64,000 nt of DNA, from positions 22,147-86,146 of the forward strand of contig RCAB01000275.1 in assembly GCA_003640385.1 (NCBI GenBank), read 5' to 3'. The position numbers and the translations under genes are program-made. Below the pieces are notes generated by a model. It saw only the letters and a program-made list of their open reading frames with translations. It had not been told where the DNA came from and ran no database searches. Positions 26,101 through 40,700 of the stretch are shown here, one piece after another; within the stretch, counting starts at the first letter, position 1, and each line of letters opens with the position of its first letter. Source of the DNA: Setaria digitata (lineage: Eukaryota > Nematoda > Chromadorea > Rhabditida > Setariidae).

Positions 26101-29100
26101 ACCTGTTGGACAAAGTCATGTGACAATTGTTGATCCACCATGGATGCCACATATGAAAACAAAAGTTGAGGAATTATGCTTGAAAGAGGAGGAACATGCA
26201 ACGGTAATTAACAAAATATTTAAAATAATCACAAAAATTTTTAGTAAATTTTTAACACTGTTGTATCATTGATATTTTTAGACATTTTTTTTTTTTCTTC
26301 TTCTTTAAAATATCTTCTATTTAGCAATAATTTCTCCTTATCAGTTTCTTTCCTCTTCATTTAATTTTTATTTCAATTTCTTTCCAAAAAAAAATAATAA
26401 TTTTTTTTTTTCATTCCTTAATTTGATAAAATATGAAATAAAATAAGAATGAAAGTATCAAATTTTGAGAGTCAAACAATTATGACGATGACACGAACAC
26501 GTCGAAAGCAGAAGCAAGAGATGGTACGTCGAGCGGTTCACGAAGCAGACGAACGTGAAAGTTCCTTACGTCAAAAATTTCCGCTTCGCGCAACGGCAAT
26601 CGTACAACAGGCAGCTTATGAGCCAGCCTTATTTCATCATCAAACACAGCAAGTTATGGCTGATAACGCTGGTGAAGGTATTCAACCATTAATTAATTTG
26701 TCTGTTTTAAATTTAAATTTTAAAATTTTGAGTAATCGGCGGAGCGGAAAAAGGAAAGGATTGAAATAATTTCTAAATTTAATTAATTTAGAAAGCAAAT
26801 AAGAATTGTATCAAATAATTTTTAATTTATTCTTTTTTTTTTTTCGCCTCATTTTCTCTCCTCATCAATTTAACTTCTGGATTTCCTGCATTTTTTTTTT
26901 CTCTTTTTCTTTTATCCAGAATGTGATTTACATCCAAGCTCATCACGTCAACAAATGCCGGTAGCTCAGCCACTTTTCCCATCATCATTACTTTCGGTGG
27001 TACCAACAATCATTGAAATGCTTGATGATGTACAACTGGATAGTTCCGGGAAATCCGGTAATTTCTGCTTTCCTGAAATTTAACTGAAATTTGCGAATAA
27101 TAATAAATAAATTACAAATGTTTACATTAGATTATAAAATTATACACATAAATAATTACATTGATTATAAATATCAAATAGCTCATGTAAATAATAAACA
27201 TTGTTCTAAGACAGCTTATATAAATAACAGAAATTATTCTAAATTATCTTCAGTGACTGAAATTTGCTGTAAATGGATTAGATTTTTTATCTGAATTAAT
27301 AGTCGGTTTTTTTTTTTTCTCTTTTCTTTTTTTTTTATAGGAAATTTAAGATTTTGGTATAATTTTTAGTGAGTGATACGGCAAAGAAAATTGTTTGGTC
27401 TTGCATCGTAGAAGATCCAGCTTTATTTTTACGTCATTTTCTGGAAAAATTAACCAATCGTGAACGTCAGGTATGCTTGTTCAGTTTATTTCAATTTAAT
27501 TACCACTTAATTAACTCAATTAACACTTTATATATCGCAACGTTTTCCTCTTTAACTGTAATATTCTTCATTCCTTTTCTACTTTTTTTTTTTTGTTTAC
27601 AAGTAGTTTAAAAAACATAATATATATCTTATCCGGAATTCGCAGGTACACTGGAATGCTTAATTAGCTGAAAAAATATAAATCTTACTTCACAAAGTTC
27701 TTTTTTTTCTCTAATTTCTTTTCAGGCAGCAAAAATTTTACTTAATAGATTTTTTTTTTTTTTGCTCAGTATTTGATAAGGCTTACAATTGTTTAAAAAT
27801 TGTTAATTATATTGTTAGTGTTTAAACAAATTTGGGTAATTTTTGTTCCTTCATACGTTATCATTTTTCTTTTGCTTAAGCTTATTACAATGATAATAGT
27901 GATAATGATGATGATAATGGTAAGTAGTTGTTAATGAGTGAAATTTAAAGAAAATATTCAGTCAGGAAATGTAGAATTTCGTGCGACCATGCATTGGGTG
28001 AGCGTATAATTTTTCTTACAACTAGCTGTTGCACAAATTTTTATTAAATTGTATGCACATTTGCATGTTGAGTTTTATTTTTATTTTTTAAATTTTAATG
28101 AAAGAATTTTTCCTTTTTTTTTTTTTTTTTAAATTATTTGTCAATAATTCTTTCTTTTTCGCATAATTATATTAAATTGTTACCATAAATTTATTATTAT
28201 GCTATACTACTAAATGATCAAAATATTTACACTTAAAATTTGTCTTTTTTTCTTTTTTGTAAATTTTAATGAATTAAAAAAAAAAAAAAGAAAAAGAGAG
28301 AATCATTTATTTTTTTAATAATAAATTTTAGCATGAAGAAGTATTTTTCTACCTTATTTTGTGAGATTTATTTTGCATTACATGAACTGAGTGAGCATGC
28401 TAATATTCTTCATGAGTAAAACTAATTTAAATGATTTAAGTTTATTTGTGAGATTTCTTAATGAATTAATGAGTGGAAATGAAATTAATAAGATGAATAA
28501 ATACAGGTTAAAAATAAAGGTAAAAAACATTGGACGACATTTAAACTTCTCGGTTTTTGTTATTACCAAAATCAGGAATTTATGATGATGAGTGGAAGTT
28601 TCTTTTCTATAATTTATATTTTATCAAAAATTAAGATTGATCCATAGCATAATTATTAGTCGCGTATTGATATTGGGAGATTTTTCCCAGGAATTCACCG
28701 GTTCATCTCGGTAACTTCTTAGTGACCATTAAAGATGTTCCGAAAAGTTTAATTTATTTCCGTACACATAATACAAATGGCATTCAAAAAATATTCATTA
28801 TGACAATGGATATTTTATATAAATTTGCAAGAATTTTTTAATTGAAAAAAAAAAATAATAATTCCTTGTTCTATTCAATTTCATGTATTTGATTTTAGTA
28901 ATAAAACTTATTGAACAAAAATAAAAATATGAGGAGAAAAACTGACATTTCTCTCTTTTTGTCCTTTTTTTTTGTTGTGAAATTTTAATTTGTATTGACT
29001 TCATATTAATCCTATCCCTCAACATTTTCCTTCATTAAAAAGGTGCATGGTTTTTGTTTTTCGATATTGTACTGATAATAATTATCAATGATAAACCTTG

Positions 29101-32100
29101 AAAAAAAAAATGTAGAAATTATTTTTCAGGAACATCTCATATCACTTTTGCGAAAATTGATACTACGATTTGAACCATTACCATGCCAAACCGCTTATAC
29201 TTTAATGAATTACTTTGTAAGTTTCTGTCTTTTTGAACTTTTCAATTTTACATTTAATATTATTATTGAGTGTTAGACTGATTAATTAGAGCTTAATTTC
29301 AAAATGAATTACTTTTTCCATTATCATAAAGCAAACATATGCTGATAAGCGTAAAGGTAACATATGATGATAAGCGTTAAAATTATCGTTGTAAAAATCA
29401 AAATGAACATATTTTTATTCATTTACATTTGTATTTGCAAATTATTTTGAATTGTTAAAATCGTCCTTCTTATTTATCAAAAGTTCTCATTCTCGAATCT
29501 ATCTTTTTTTTTCCTCCAATCATCTATTTGTTAGTCCAAAGTTAACTTTGAAATTAAAAAATTTAGCACCTTTTATAAGCTATTTTTTTTTTTTTTTTTT
29601 TGGCTACTGATTATTAGTAGAAATTCAAAATATGTTTTTTCCTTTTTTTTTTTTTTTTTTTTTTTTGTAAGGAAGATTGCATATCCGTGGAATAAAATAG
29701 TACATCGTATGATATGGATGAACTATCCATAGTCAGCCATTTCAGTCTTTTTTCTTTTCTCTCTCTTTTAAAAGTAAAAAAAATAAATTTAAATTTAAAA
29801 ACTGGAAATGAAATATTTGACAGTTCGGTTTTGTGATGCATTATGTGCGTAGTCCATGCGATGGAAGTGATCAAGCAATTGCAATGGCCTTAAGTGTAAT
29901 CTGGCTTATTGCCCCGCATGTTCACGGATTGTATTTTAAGGATTTAAAGCAAACATTGAAAAAGGAGCAATGTGATGTAAGTCATTGTTAATTATTTCCA
30001 ATTTTAAATCAATTGAATTAAATTATTTGCAGTTGATAAATTTTTTAATTACAATTTTAAATCAGTTATTGAGTGAAATCATTTTAAATTAATTTTTTAT
30101 GAATAATAAATTTGTTTATAAAAATATGCCATTATATATTTGTAGTTTTTGAATGAATCAAATCAAGTTTGTTATTTCTGATTTTAAATTAGTTATGAAA
30201 TCTTTTCAAATTAATACAAATGAGACATTTGTTTATTAAATANACGAATGAAATCTTTTCAAATTAATACAAATGAGACATTTGTTTATTAAATATTTCA
30301 GCAAAAATATTTGCAATTTTTGAATGAATTACAACTTACAAATACAAATAATGCAAATTGAATTAAGTTTTGTTATTGTCGTTTTTTTTTTTAAATTAAT
30401 TGATGAATGAAATCATTTTAAAATATTACAAAAAAATAGATTTTTTATTAAATTTCATATCAGATATTTGTATTTTTAAACAATTCACATGATAAATTAA
30501 TTAATGAATAAAACTGTTCGTTATTAATATTTCATCAAATAATTGTAATTTTAATGGATGAAAATACTTTTTGGTAAATGAATTATTAATTAACTGCTTT
30601 TGTTTTTCATTTTTCTTCCTAGCACTTTTATCCTTAACAAAAAATTATAAAATGATTCGTATCAGTGATGTCATATTATAATTGTTATACTAAAATATAT
30701 TATGTATAGATAATTGTTATGCAACTATTCTTTTCTTTTTTTTTTTTTTTTTTTTCACAAAATTGATAAGTATCTGTTATAACAATAAATAAATTGATAA
30801 AAGTTAATGATATCTGAAATTAAAAAAAAAAAAATCAACATATATAGGTTTCTTCTGATTTTAGCAAGCATTAATGATAACGGCGAATGTTCCATCAGCA
30901 AAAAAAATCATTATTCATGGACCGGATAGTGGTTCCGGTGGAATACCATCACAATTTCCAATTCATGAAGAAACGCAATTTCAACAATTGCTAAAAGATA
31001 GCCTCGAATTTTTCAACATTCCCGAAAATGAAAATAAATACTATTTCTTGATTGATACAAAAACAAATTCGGTGCATAATCCGTCCTCATATGTTAGGTA
31101 AGTAAGTGTAAAATATAAAATTAATTTATGTGTACTATCATATGATAATTTCCGATTTCAAATTCTTGATATTCAATGTTTATTTTTCTTTTTTAACAAT
31201 AATTACCAATTAGAATTCATTAGCATAGCTGTTTTTAACTAGAAAATATTTTTTTTTTCTGAATTTTAAATGATATTTTATATTATAGTACTAGATAAAA
31301 GTTGATGATATCTGAAATTAAAAAAAAAAAAAAGTCAACATATATATAGAAAAAAAAAAAATCAACGATAATTTTTTTCCTGTCAAAAAATTTAAGCACT
31401 TTTTTTTTTTCGAAATCAATGATAATTGATATCTGATAATATTGCACTAATCACTGATTGCTTTAATCAATACTCTATCATGATCATTTTCATCAGATTC
31501 GTTGATTTTTCTTTAGGGATTTTTACTTCTTTCATCGTTCACTGTATCCGCAATTGACGTTGGTCAAGTTGAATCCTGACGAAGCGCATCTACGAATGCG
31601 TCAAATGGCTTTCACGTATAAACTTATTGAAATGGGAAAAGTCTTGCTAACACATAATGCTCTTGCTCATAGTCCTGAAAATGTTGTAAGTTTCAGATAA
31701 ATTTATTTTTTTTTTGTCGTCCCTTAAATGCAATTCTTATTTGTATTAAATTTCTTTTTTTTTTTTTTTTTTTTTTTTATAAATTTATCAAAATTTTTGC
31801 ATACTTTTCTGTTGCACTCCTGAAATAGGAATAATATTTCAGATACCACAGCGAATATTTTTCTTGCATGATGAATTTACACATTTGCCATCATTTCCAA
31901 GAAAAAGTTTAGAAACTTGTTTTGGTATGTATAATGGTCCATTGGGTCGTGAATTATACTCTATTGATAGCATACATAAATTTGTTTGGGCTTTGGTAAA
32001 TTTTTTTTTTTTTTGTTTGCATTTTCAATTTCAATTTTTGTTATATTGAAAAAATGAATGAAAAAAAAAAAAATTTATTATCTTTGAAACGATTTCTAAA

Positions 32101-32780
32101 ATAAAATAGCAGGAAAAAAAAATTTTTATTTTTTTATTTTTTGTAAGACGTTATAAATTTTACAGTTACATATTTATTGCTACTCCTTTATTTTCTATTT
32201 TATTTTTATTTTTTGACAAATTATTGAGCGTTATCCGAGGCATCGATCAAGTTTTAAGGTTAATTTTTTGAAATTTGAAAATTTGAAATGAAAAAATATT
32301 TAAGCTAATGTCCGATATGTTTGAAAAGATGGAAAATGCTTTCATGTTCGGTGATTTGCACTTATTTATCAATGTTATCAATGGTGTCACCTTATTACAC
32401 TGCGAAAATGTTACTATTTTACGTCGTTGCATGGCCACATATATATCGATGGCTATACATTTTAATACACTTTTTGCAAATCAGGTAAATTTCTGAAATT
32501 TAAATTTAAAATGAATCTTTGAAATTTTTAACATTTGATTATTTGAAATATATTTTAAATACTATTATGTTCTCTCCAATCTTCTCTCTTCGTCTTTTCT
32601 CTCTGTCTTGATTTTTTCTTTTCTTTTTTTTTCTCTCTTTTTTTTTTTTTTTTTTTTGAAAAATATTGGCAGTAAAAAAAAAAAGACAAAGCAAGATTGA
32701 AATTAATAATATTTGTTTAGAAATTGATATAAAATTTACAAATATCCTATGCTTACGATTGAATTATCATCAAAAAAAAA

Positions 32781-32812
<32 letters not shown>

Positions 32813-35800
32813 ATAATGAATGAATTCTTTATTATCGAAAAAAAAAAATTTATTATGAAAATAAATGAATATTCAAATGGAACATTTTTTTTCTAAAGTT
32901 TATTTAATAATAAATCATTTTACTGGTATTATTTTCAATGAAAAATTAAGACAAAAGCCAAAGTATAACTTATCATAATTATCATTTCATTCTTATCATT
33001 CCTTTTTTTTTCTCTTTTGTTTTTGTTTTTGTTTTTTTTTTATTTATTTATTTTTTATTTTTTTTTTTTGTTCATTATTTTCTGTTGTTTTTGTTTATTT
33101 TTCAGGGATTTTTTCTGATAATGCCAACAATATTACGTTGCTACAGTCAACGACAAACAAATCCATTACTTTGTCGTACAATTGAATATGTTTGTAAGCA
33201 ATTTTATATTCTTCATCGAAAACCATTCCTATTACAAATGGCTGGTGCTGTAGCAAATATTCTCGATACAAATGATAATTATTTTGAAGTAAATCCAATG
33301 AAGGTATTTCATTTCATTTTGTTTTTTTTCCATTTGAATTAATTTTGAATGTAAATTTCTTCTCCTTTTTTTTTTTTTTTGGGGGGGGGGAGGGATTTTT
33401 GTTTTAATAATTAATTTTAAAAATGAGTATAAATTGCAGGTGAAGGCAAAATATTGGTTTAAATTATTGCATAGCATGGAAGATATGACTGATATGACTG
33501 ATCCAATTGATCTTTTGGATTTAGTCAATGAAATAAAACCATTGAAAGTTTGTTAATTGTACAAAAAATTTTTAAGTTTTTCTTTCATATTTTTAAATGA
33601 AAATTTAAATTTTTTTCATTTTTCTTTTTTCCTTTCAAGTAAATGGACTTTTTTGCTCATTTTCATTTAGCAAGTTAAAATAGAAGAGATTAGGGATTCA
33701 GTTAAAAAAAAAAAAAAAAAAAAAAACTGGAAAAAAAACAGAGTGAGAGAGAGAGAAAGAAAAATGCTGCTACTGAGAATTGTTAACTTAAATTAAATTT
33801 AAACTCTTCAATTACCATTAAATGATATTTTTTTTTTAATGTTTACTCAAACGTTTGATAAATAGTTTAATCTTTTTTTTTTTATGTTGTATTCCTTAAT
33901 TTTTCGCCATATCTTTCACTCTTCGAAGCTTTTTTTTTCTTCTAAGAATCGTTTTACTAAATTACTTCTTTACTCACTTAGTGATTCTAAAAGTAATACA
34001 TTTAAAATGATGATATTACATAATATGATATAAATCTATCATAATAAGTGATCTGTGTATTGATAAAATGATCCGTTTTATCATACGGTAACATAAATAT
34101 TGCAAATTTTCCACACTTAAAATTCACTTAAGTGGCTTAATTTATCAAATACTTTTAAATAATTGAATTATTTTCAAAAAAAAGTCCGAAATTTCAGGCA
34201 CTAGATTTATGTTATCGAGATGATCCAAATACATTTAGCCTACTGACGGATGCTTTAGCAAGCGCAGTAACTGTCTGCGCTTTTGCGCCTGAATCACGAC
34301 GTTGTTATCAGATGTTGGTAATGCTTTTTGTGCATAATATTCCTCAAAATATCACTGATAATATTGATAACTCTTTCATCTTATTGTCATTTTTTTTTTT
34401 TAACTAAAATGAGCGAAAAGAGAAAGAATATATGAATTAAATCGAAAAAAAAAAACCAATTTTATTTGCCTTTAAATAGTACAAAGAAAAAAAGAAAAAT
34501 TAAAATTTATTTAATTTTTTTTTTTTTTTTTGATAATTTCTTGATGTAACATATATGTGTTGTTAAAATACATATAATTAATATAGATCGGTTCCATTCC
34601 AGCTAGTAATGCAAGCAACAATACCGTATTTTCTGGATCAAATTGAACAGGATACTGTAAAACAAGGCAACAGTATGATTGCTGTAAAACATGAAATTTC
34701 TATTTATACGACACTTTGCGTTGAAATGAAAGCATTAGTTAATTGTTGTGAAATTCTTACCAGGTTATCATTTGTTATTTAATTTTTATTAATAAAAAGT
34801 ATCGCATTGATTAACAATTGATAATTTATAATAAACGGAAATTTTTATTCTTATCAATTTATCAGCTTTAATTCAATTAATAATATTAATTTCAGAGGAC
34901 CAACACGAACATTTGATATTGTTAACAGTGTTAGTGATCGAGGAAAATCGTTCATTGCAGATTCACCACAATTTTTCGATCCACCAACTGTGATCGGTGA
35001 AGATGAAACAAAAATGCATTACTCGTAAATTTCCTCCATTTTTTATTTGAAAGAGAAAGAGAGACTTGCAATTTTATTTGATTGAATGGATCAGATAGAA
35101 TTTGATTTGCAAATTTATCAAAAACTAAATAGGCTAGATGAAATTCAAATAAATCGTTTAAAAAAAAAAAAAAAATTTAAAAAAAGTGATTCCCTTCAAA
35201 TTTTGAAGTGTAAATTTAATTAAAGTTTAACAATAATTAATTAGTATCTGCAATGCTGATCGTTAAATCACAATGCTATGAATCATTTTATTCAATGATG
35301 CAATTAATATTATCGTGAAAAAACACGCTACAAAAATATTTTCAAGTTTAATTAATTAGGAAGGAAACATTGCTGAATTGTTGATGTTGCAGAAGTATGA
35401 AGGAAAAAAAGAATGCTGTTAGTTCAGATGGTTTGGATAATTCGGAAGGACAACGTGAAGCATTCCGTCGTCCACGTGATGCACTTCTCGTACTAGTAGC
35501 AACATTTATCGAGAAGGCAAAAGTTCGACTAAAAGAACTGACAAAATTATCATCAAATATTGAACATATTAAAATTCCTGAATTATTCGATCATAAATCT
35601 TATGTGGTAAGTAAATTAAAGTTCAAAAAATAAAAAAATAAAATTTTTTTTAAATAAAAATTTTGACAAATTAATTTATGCATTATTGATTTTTCCTCTA
35701 ATGTTGAATGTAATATTAACGGAAGGAAAGTAAATTTTAAAGAATTTTGCTTTATTTATTTAACATTGATGATGCGATATTTTTCAACTATAAATGTTTT

Positions 35801-36138
35801 GATAAATTTTTATTGCAACTAAAAAAGAAAATAATTTTTATTTATTTATTTTTTTAAAAGATATCAAATAGTACCTTTATTTAAATTTAAAATGATCTCT
35901 TCAGAGTGAATTTTCACAAATCCGCAAAATTGGATTTATTTATTAGCAAAAAAAAAAAAAACATTTCAGAAATTGAATGAAATTGCTCTAGCATTGCTGA
36001 AAATAGCTCCATATGATTTAAGCACAATTGCTTGTCTTGGATTGCAGAAGTATTTCTTTTTTTTTTTTTTTTTCTTATTTCTAATTCATTAGACTCTTCT
36101 CATAAAATCTTTTAATTTCCATAATTTAACAGATTTGA

Positions 36139-36171
<33 letters not shown>

Positions 36172-39100
36172 TGGTGAAATTTGGAAGCTTTTCAATTCTA
36201 AATTTAAGTCATATCAAATTTTGTCAATTTCTATAATTTAACAAATTCAATTTGTAAAAAAAAAAAAAAAAAAAGCAACAAATAAACAAAGAGTGAAATT
36301 ACTTGACTTTTCAATTTAACAAATTTAAATTTTATCAAATCTGTTAATTTTTAAAATTTCACAGATATTTTGCTGTAATTCTATTAATAACTGATTGGTC
36401 GGTGGAAAGTAATCGTCCGACGTTAAATTTCGTTTTACGACGTTTGGATAAAACAATTCAGAAGATCGGAAAGAAAATTGTATTTCGACGTCGTACAAAT
36501 TGGTCAGCTCTAACAAGTTGGCTTAACGGCTTGCATCATACACTTGTCGCATATCCGTATATTGCACATTCACATCCATTAAAGGTTTTCGTTAAATTTT
36601 ATTAAATGAAAAGAAAAACAAGTTAAATTTTAGAAAATTAATCATTTTATCATCTTTTATCACACTAGCAAAGCGTTAATAGCGCTATTTGAGCGCTATT
36701 AACGCTTTTTAGAATGACAACATCCTTCTTCTTTTTTTTTTCTGTTTTTTCACCTAATTTTATCAAATAAACAAAATGAAATCTTAAAAGAAAAAAAAAA
36801 AAAAAACGTAATCATTTTATCACATTATCGAAGCAATATGAATAATATGCAATCATATTTAGCGCTTTTAAAGCTTTTCATAAAAATATTTTACTTTACT
36901 TGTCTCTTTCATTTTCAGTCGATAATATTTACTTGTCATTATCTTGTCACCTTATCAAAACGATATAAATAATTGTGAAAATGATATGTAAACATTTGTA
37001 GTTCTTCTGACACTTTTTTTTTTTTTTTTTTCAACCTTTTATCTTGCTTATTTTTCATTTTCAATTAATAAAATTTCTTATCACCTTATCAAAATAATAC
37101 GAATAAAAATGATATGCCATGATTTTTATCGTTGTCAACCTTTTATCCTGTTTATTTTTAATTTTTAGTCGATAAAACCTCTTATCATTTTATCATCTTA
37201 TTCCGAGCAACATTAATAAACATAAAAATGATACGCAAAAAAGTGATATAAAAGTGATATTTCTATCATTTCAAACATCTTTTTCTTCTTTTGCTTTTTG
37301 TTTTCAAAATTTTTATCTGAGTGATTTTTTTTTTTTTTAATTTTCAGTCGATAACACTAATTTGCTTGCGAATAATGATTGGTGATCCGTTAACTGATGA
37401 TCTTTTCAATCAGTCTAGTACTGCTTTTTCCACCATTTTGCATGGAACCTGTCCACCACAATCGTTTTGTAATGCAGTCCTCAAACTTGCTTCTTTTTTG
37501 ATGCAAGCACTTGGTCAGGTAATAAATTACGATATATTTTATAACTTTCAAAAAAAAAGAAAATTACCAAATTTTAATTTTAATTGAATTTTACCGTATT
37601 TTACTCGTTTTTCTTTCTTTCTTTTTTCCATTTTTACCATTTTTTCTTCTTTTTTTTTTTTTTTAAATTAAAGTTTTGGCAAACTTTGTTGTTATATTTT
37701 TCAGGCAGTATTTTCATTAGAACATTTATGCAGTAGTGAAGGAATTGGGCCATTAGCTGAACGATTAGAAGTTATATTATGTCAAATATTAATTCCATTA
37801 TTCCTTCGGGCTGCTACTGCTAAAAATGGTTACCATTTTCTTTTTTATTTTATTTTTAACTTAAAATTTGAATTTAAATTCGATATAATTTAGCTCTAAT
37901 CAAATATATTTTGTGAATGATTTTTAACAATTGCTAGGTTCACAAATTTAATCGGAATTTTTAATTAGAATAAATTGAACGTTTATCAAAATATTTGCTG
38001 CCATTGTTGCATGAGTAATTAATTTAATTGATAAATTATCACTGTGAATTGCATTCACGTTTATAGTATATATTATCAAAAACAAAAAAAAAAAGTCTTT
38101 TTTAAACTTCTTTTTTTATTATCATTATTAAATTGCCTTGCAGATAAACCACAATTTCAAACGAAAGATTTAATATTTTGCTTAAATTTAATGCAAAATG
38201 CTATCAACCCACCGTTAGCACGACAAAGTGTTGCACCATTAATGGGCTCAAATTTAGCATCAACCTTAATACGTGGAACAAATGCGCATGGTATCATTAT
38301 CTTTATCATTTTTATCAGTTAGGAAAGAAAAAAGAAAAGAATCACTGGAAAAAAAAAGAAACAAATTTATTGCTAATTTAGTTGATCCAATTAGATGCTA
38401 TCAATGAATTAAATTAATGTTAGGATGTTTGAAACTCCCAAATCCAATCAATCATTTCATCTTTCAAATTAGTGTAGAAAATTCTTTTACAATTTTCCTA
38501 AATTTTCTTGAAAATTTTTTTAAAATATTATATAAAAGAGATTGAAAATTTCCTTAATTTCATTCTAAATTTTCATAAACCATACTGATCTTTAGCAGGA
38601 TCAATTATTATGGATGTTAGTGGACGGCAAGGTTCCGTATCCGTAACAGAACGAGGCCATTCCGCAACTGTAACAACGCATCGTATCATACGTGAAACTG
38701 TTTGTCAGGCTATATTTTTAGGTATTTTTTCCTTTTTTTTTTTTTGCAAGAAAAAAAATTAATAAATTATGCTAATGTTTCTTAAAAAGAAAAATTTCGC
38801 GAAATTTTGAATTTTTTTTTTTTTTGTTTTTCAGCTCTAAAAGTGATGATAATAGCATTCGAGAAACAAATGTCTCTACTATGGCCCCGGGTATTTAAAA
38901 TCATTCGTGATTTACTTGGAAAAAAAGTTGGTGGTACAGCATTGTATGCATTCATTGATTTTGTTCTCGATGTTAATTTACCAATTTCACTAATTATTTT
39001 GCCATTATTGCAGTGCAAGGTACTTGAATTGAATTTTCTTCGTTAATTTGATTAATAATATTTTATTTTATTTTTTGGTCAAGACTAATTCCATTTCGTT

Positions 39101-40669
39101 ACTAATTTACAAGAATATTATGCCTAAAATAGTATTCATGCTGAATGCTGAATAATGTTGGAAATTTTGAAATTTTCAAAAAGCTTATAAATATTTCAAA
39201 TTTTTTACAGTTCTCAAATTCATTCATGCAAAAATATAACAGTTACATTTGTATACTTTAAATGTATCTTTTTTAAAAATTTCTGAAAAAAAAAATTAAA
39301 CGAATTTTTTCCTAAATATATTATTTTACGAAACTCAAAATATCGAATAGTTTTGCACATTTAAACTGTCGCTATCACTTATCATTTCAAAAATAGTTTC
39401 TGTTTTCTTTTTGTTTTTGTGTTTTTTTTTTCTGTTTCATAAATTTTTGTTAATTTTTTTTTTTTTTTTAATGACAATATTTTTGTAGGCAGCACAAAAA
39501 GTTTTAACTGAACAAGAAGCAACTTGGCAAGCGGAATTCAAGGAACGCTTACAGCGACTAGGTGCTACATCCGGAATTAAGATTCACAGTTATGGAGCTA
39601 TGCTAGCGGAATTGTCACAAGAGTTGCAAATGTTGAAAGAGGACTTTTCGATGAGAGCTTTCGGTATGAATATTTTATAGTTTAACTTTTCATCCTTCAA
39701 TTTATTCGTTATTTTTTATTTTATTTTACTTTATTTTACTTTTTTTTTTTTTTTTTTGATGAATGTTAAATATGATCTAATAATTTCATTACTGTATTTT
39801 CATTTTAAGTCTAATTAAAAATTCAATTCTTGTTTGATTCAATTGATTAATGATAATTATTTCATTGTATTATTATGAAAAGGCAATTATATTGGGATTA
39901 TTTTAGAAATTGCTCGATCACATACACCGACAATTACGGAACTTTACAGTGATTCAGGTAGTCCACAAAGTACCACCATTGGACATCGTCATTCAAATGC
40001 ACGACAAAATGGTAATGAAACACGACGTCTATCAACGACAACAATTACAAAATTAAATCGTATAGCTACTTCAGCACATCATAAAGGTTATTTTTACTGA
40101 GATAATTTTTTAATTCATTTCAAAATTTCGTCTTTTTTCTTCTGAAATTTGTAGGAATGAATTTCAGATGTAAGAAAAATAAAGTAAAAAAGAAATCAAT
40201 GGAAAATGAATTAGGAAGTTTTTCTTTTTTTTTTTTTCGAAATAAATTCTTAATTTTTATTTAATTTTGAATAATTTTTATTGCTCTAGCAAAGTGTACA
40301 ATACAGTGCACACAGTAAATCATCTGGGAAATCCACTGAACTGAGGAAATGAATTTCCAGAAATAGCACCGGAAAGAACAATTGTTGAAGGTACGGAAGA
40401 TGATAATTGCTCTCATGTGATGTCCTCTTCACCTGTCACTGCGGCAAAAAGCCATTTTATCGGTTAGAAACTTTGCTATCAACTTTTTTTTTTTTTTTTT
40501 TGATTAATTTTATTGGCCAGGATATTTGCTGTAAACTTTTTTTTCAATAATTTTTATTAGGTTAAAACTTTTGCTATGCAAATATTATTAATCATTTCTT
40601 TTTTTTTTATGTAGCAAAAAATATATCTATTTTATTGGCTAGGTTTATTTGGTTAATATATTTTGAAAA

Positions 40670-40700
<31 letters not shown>

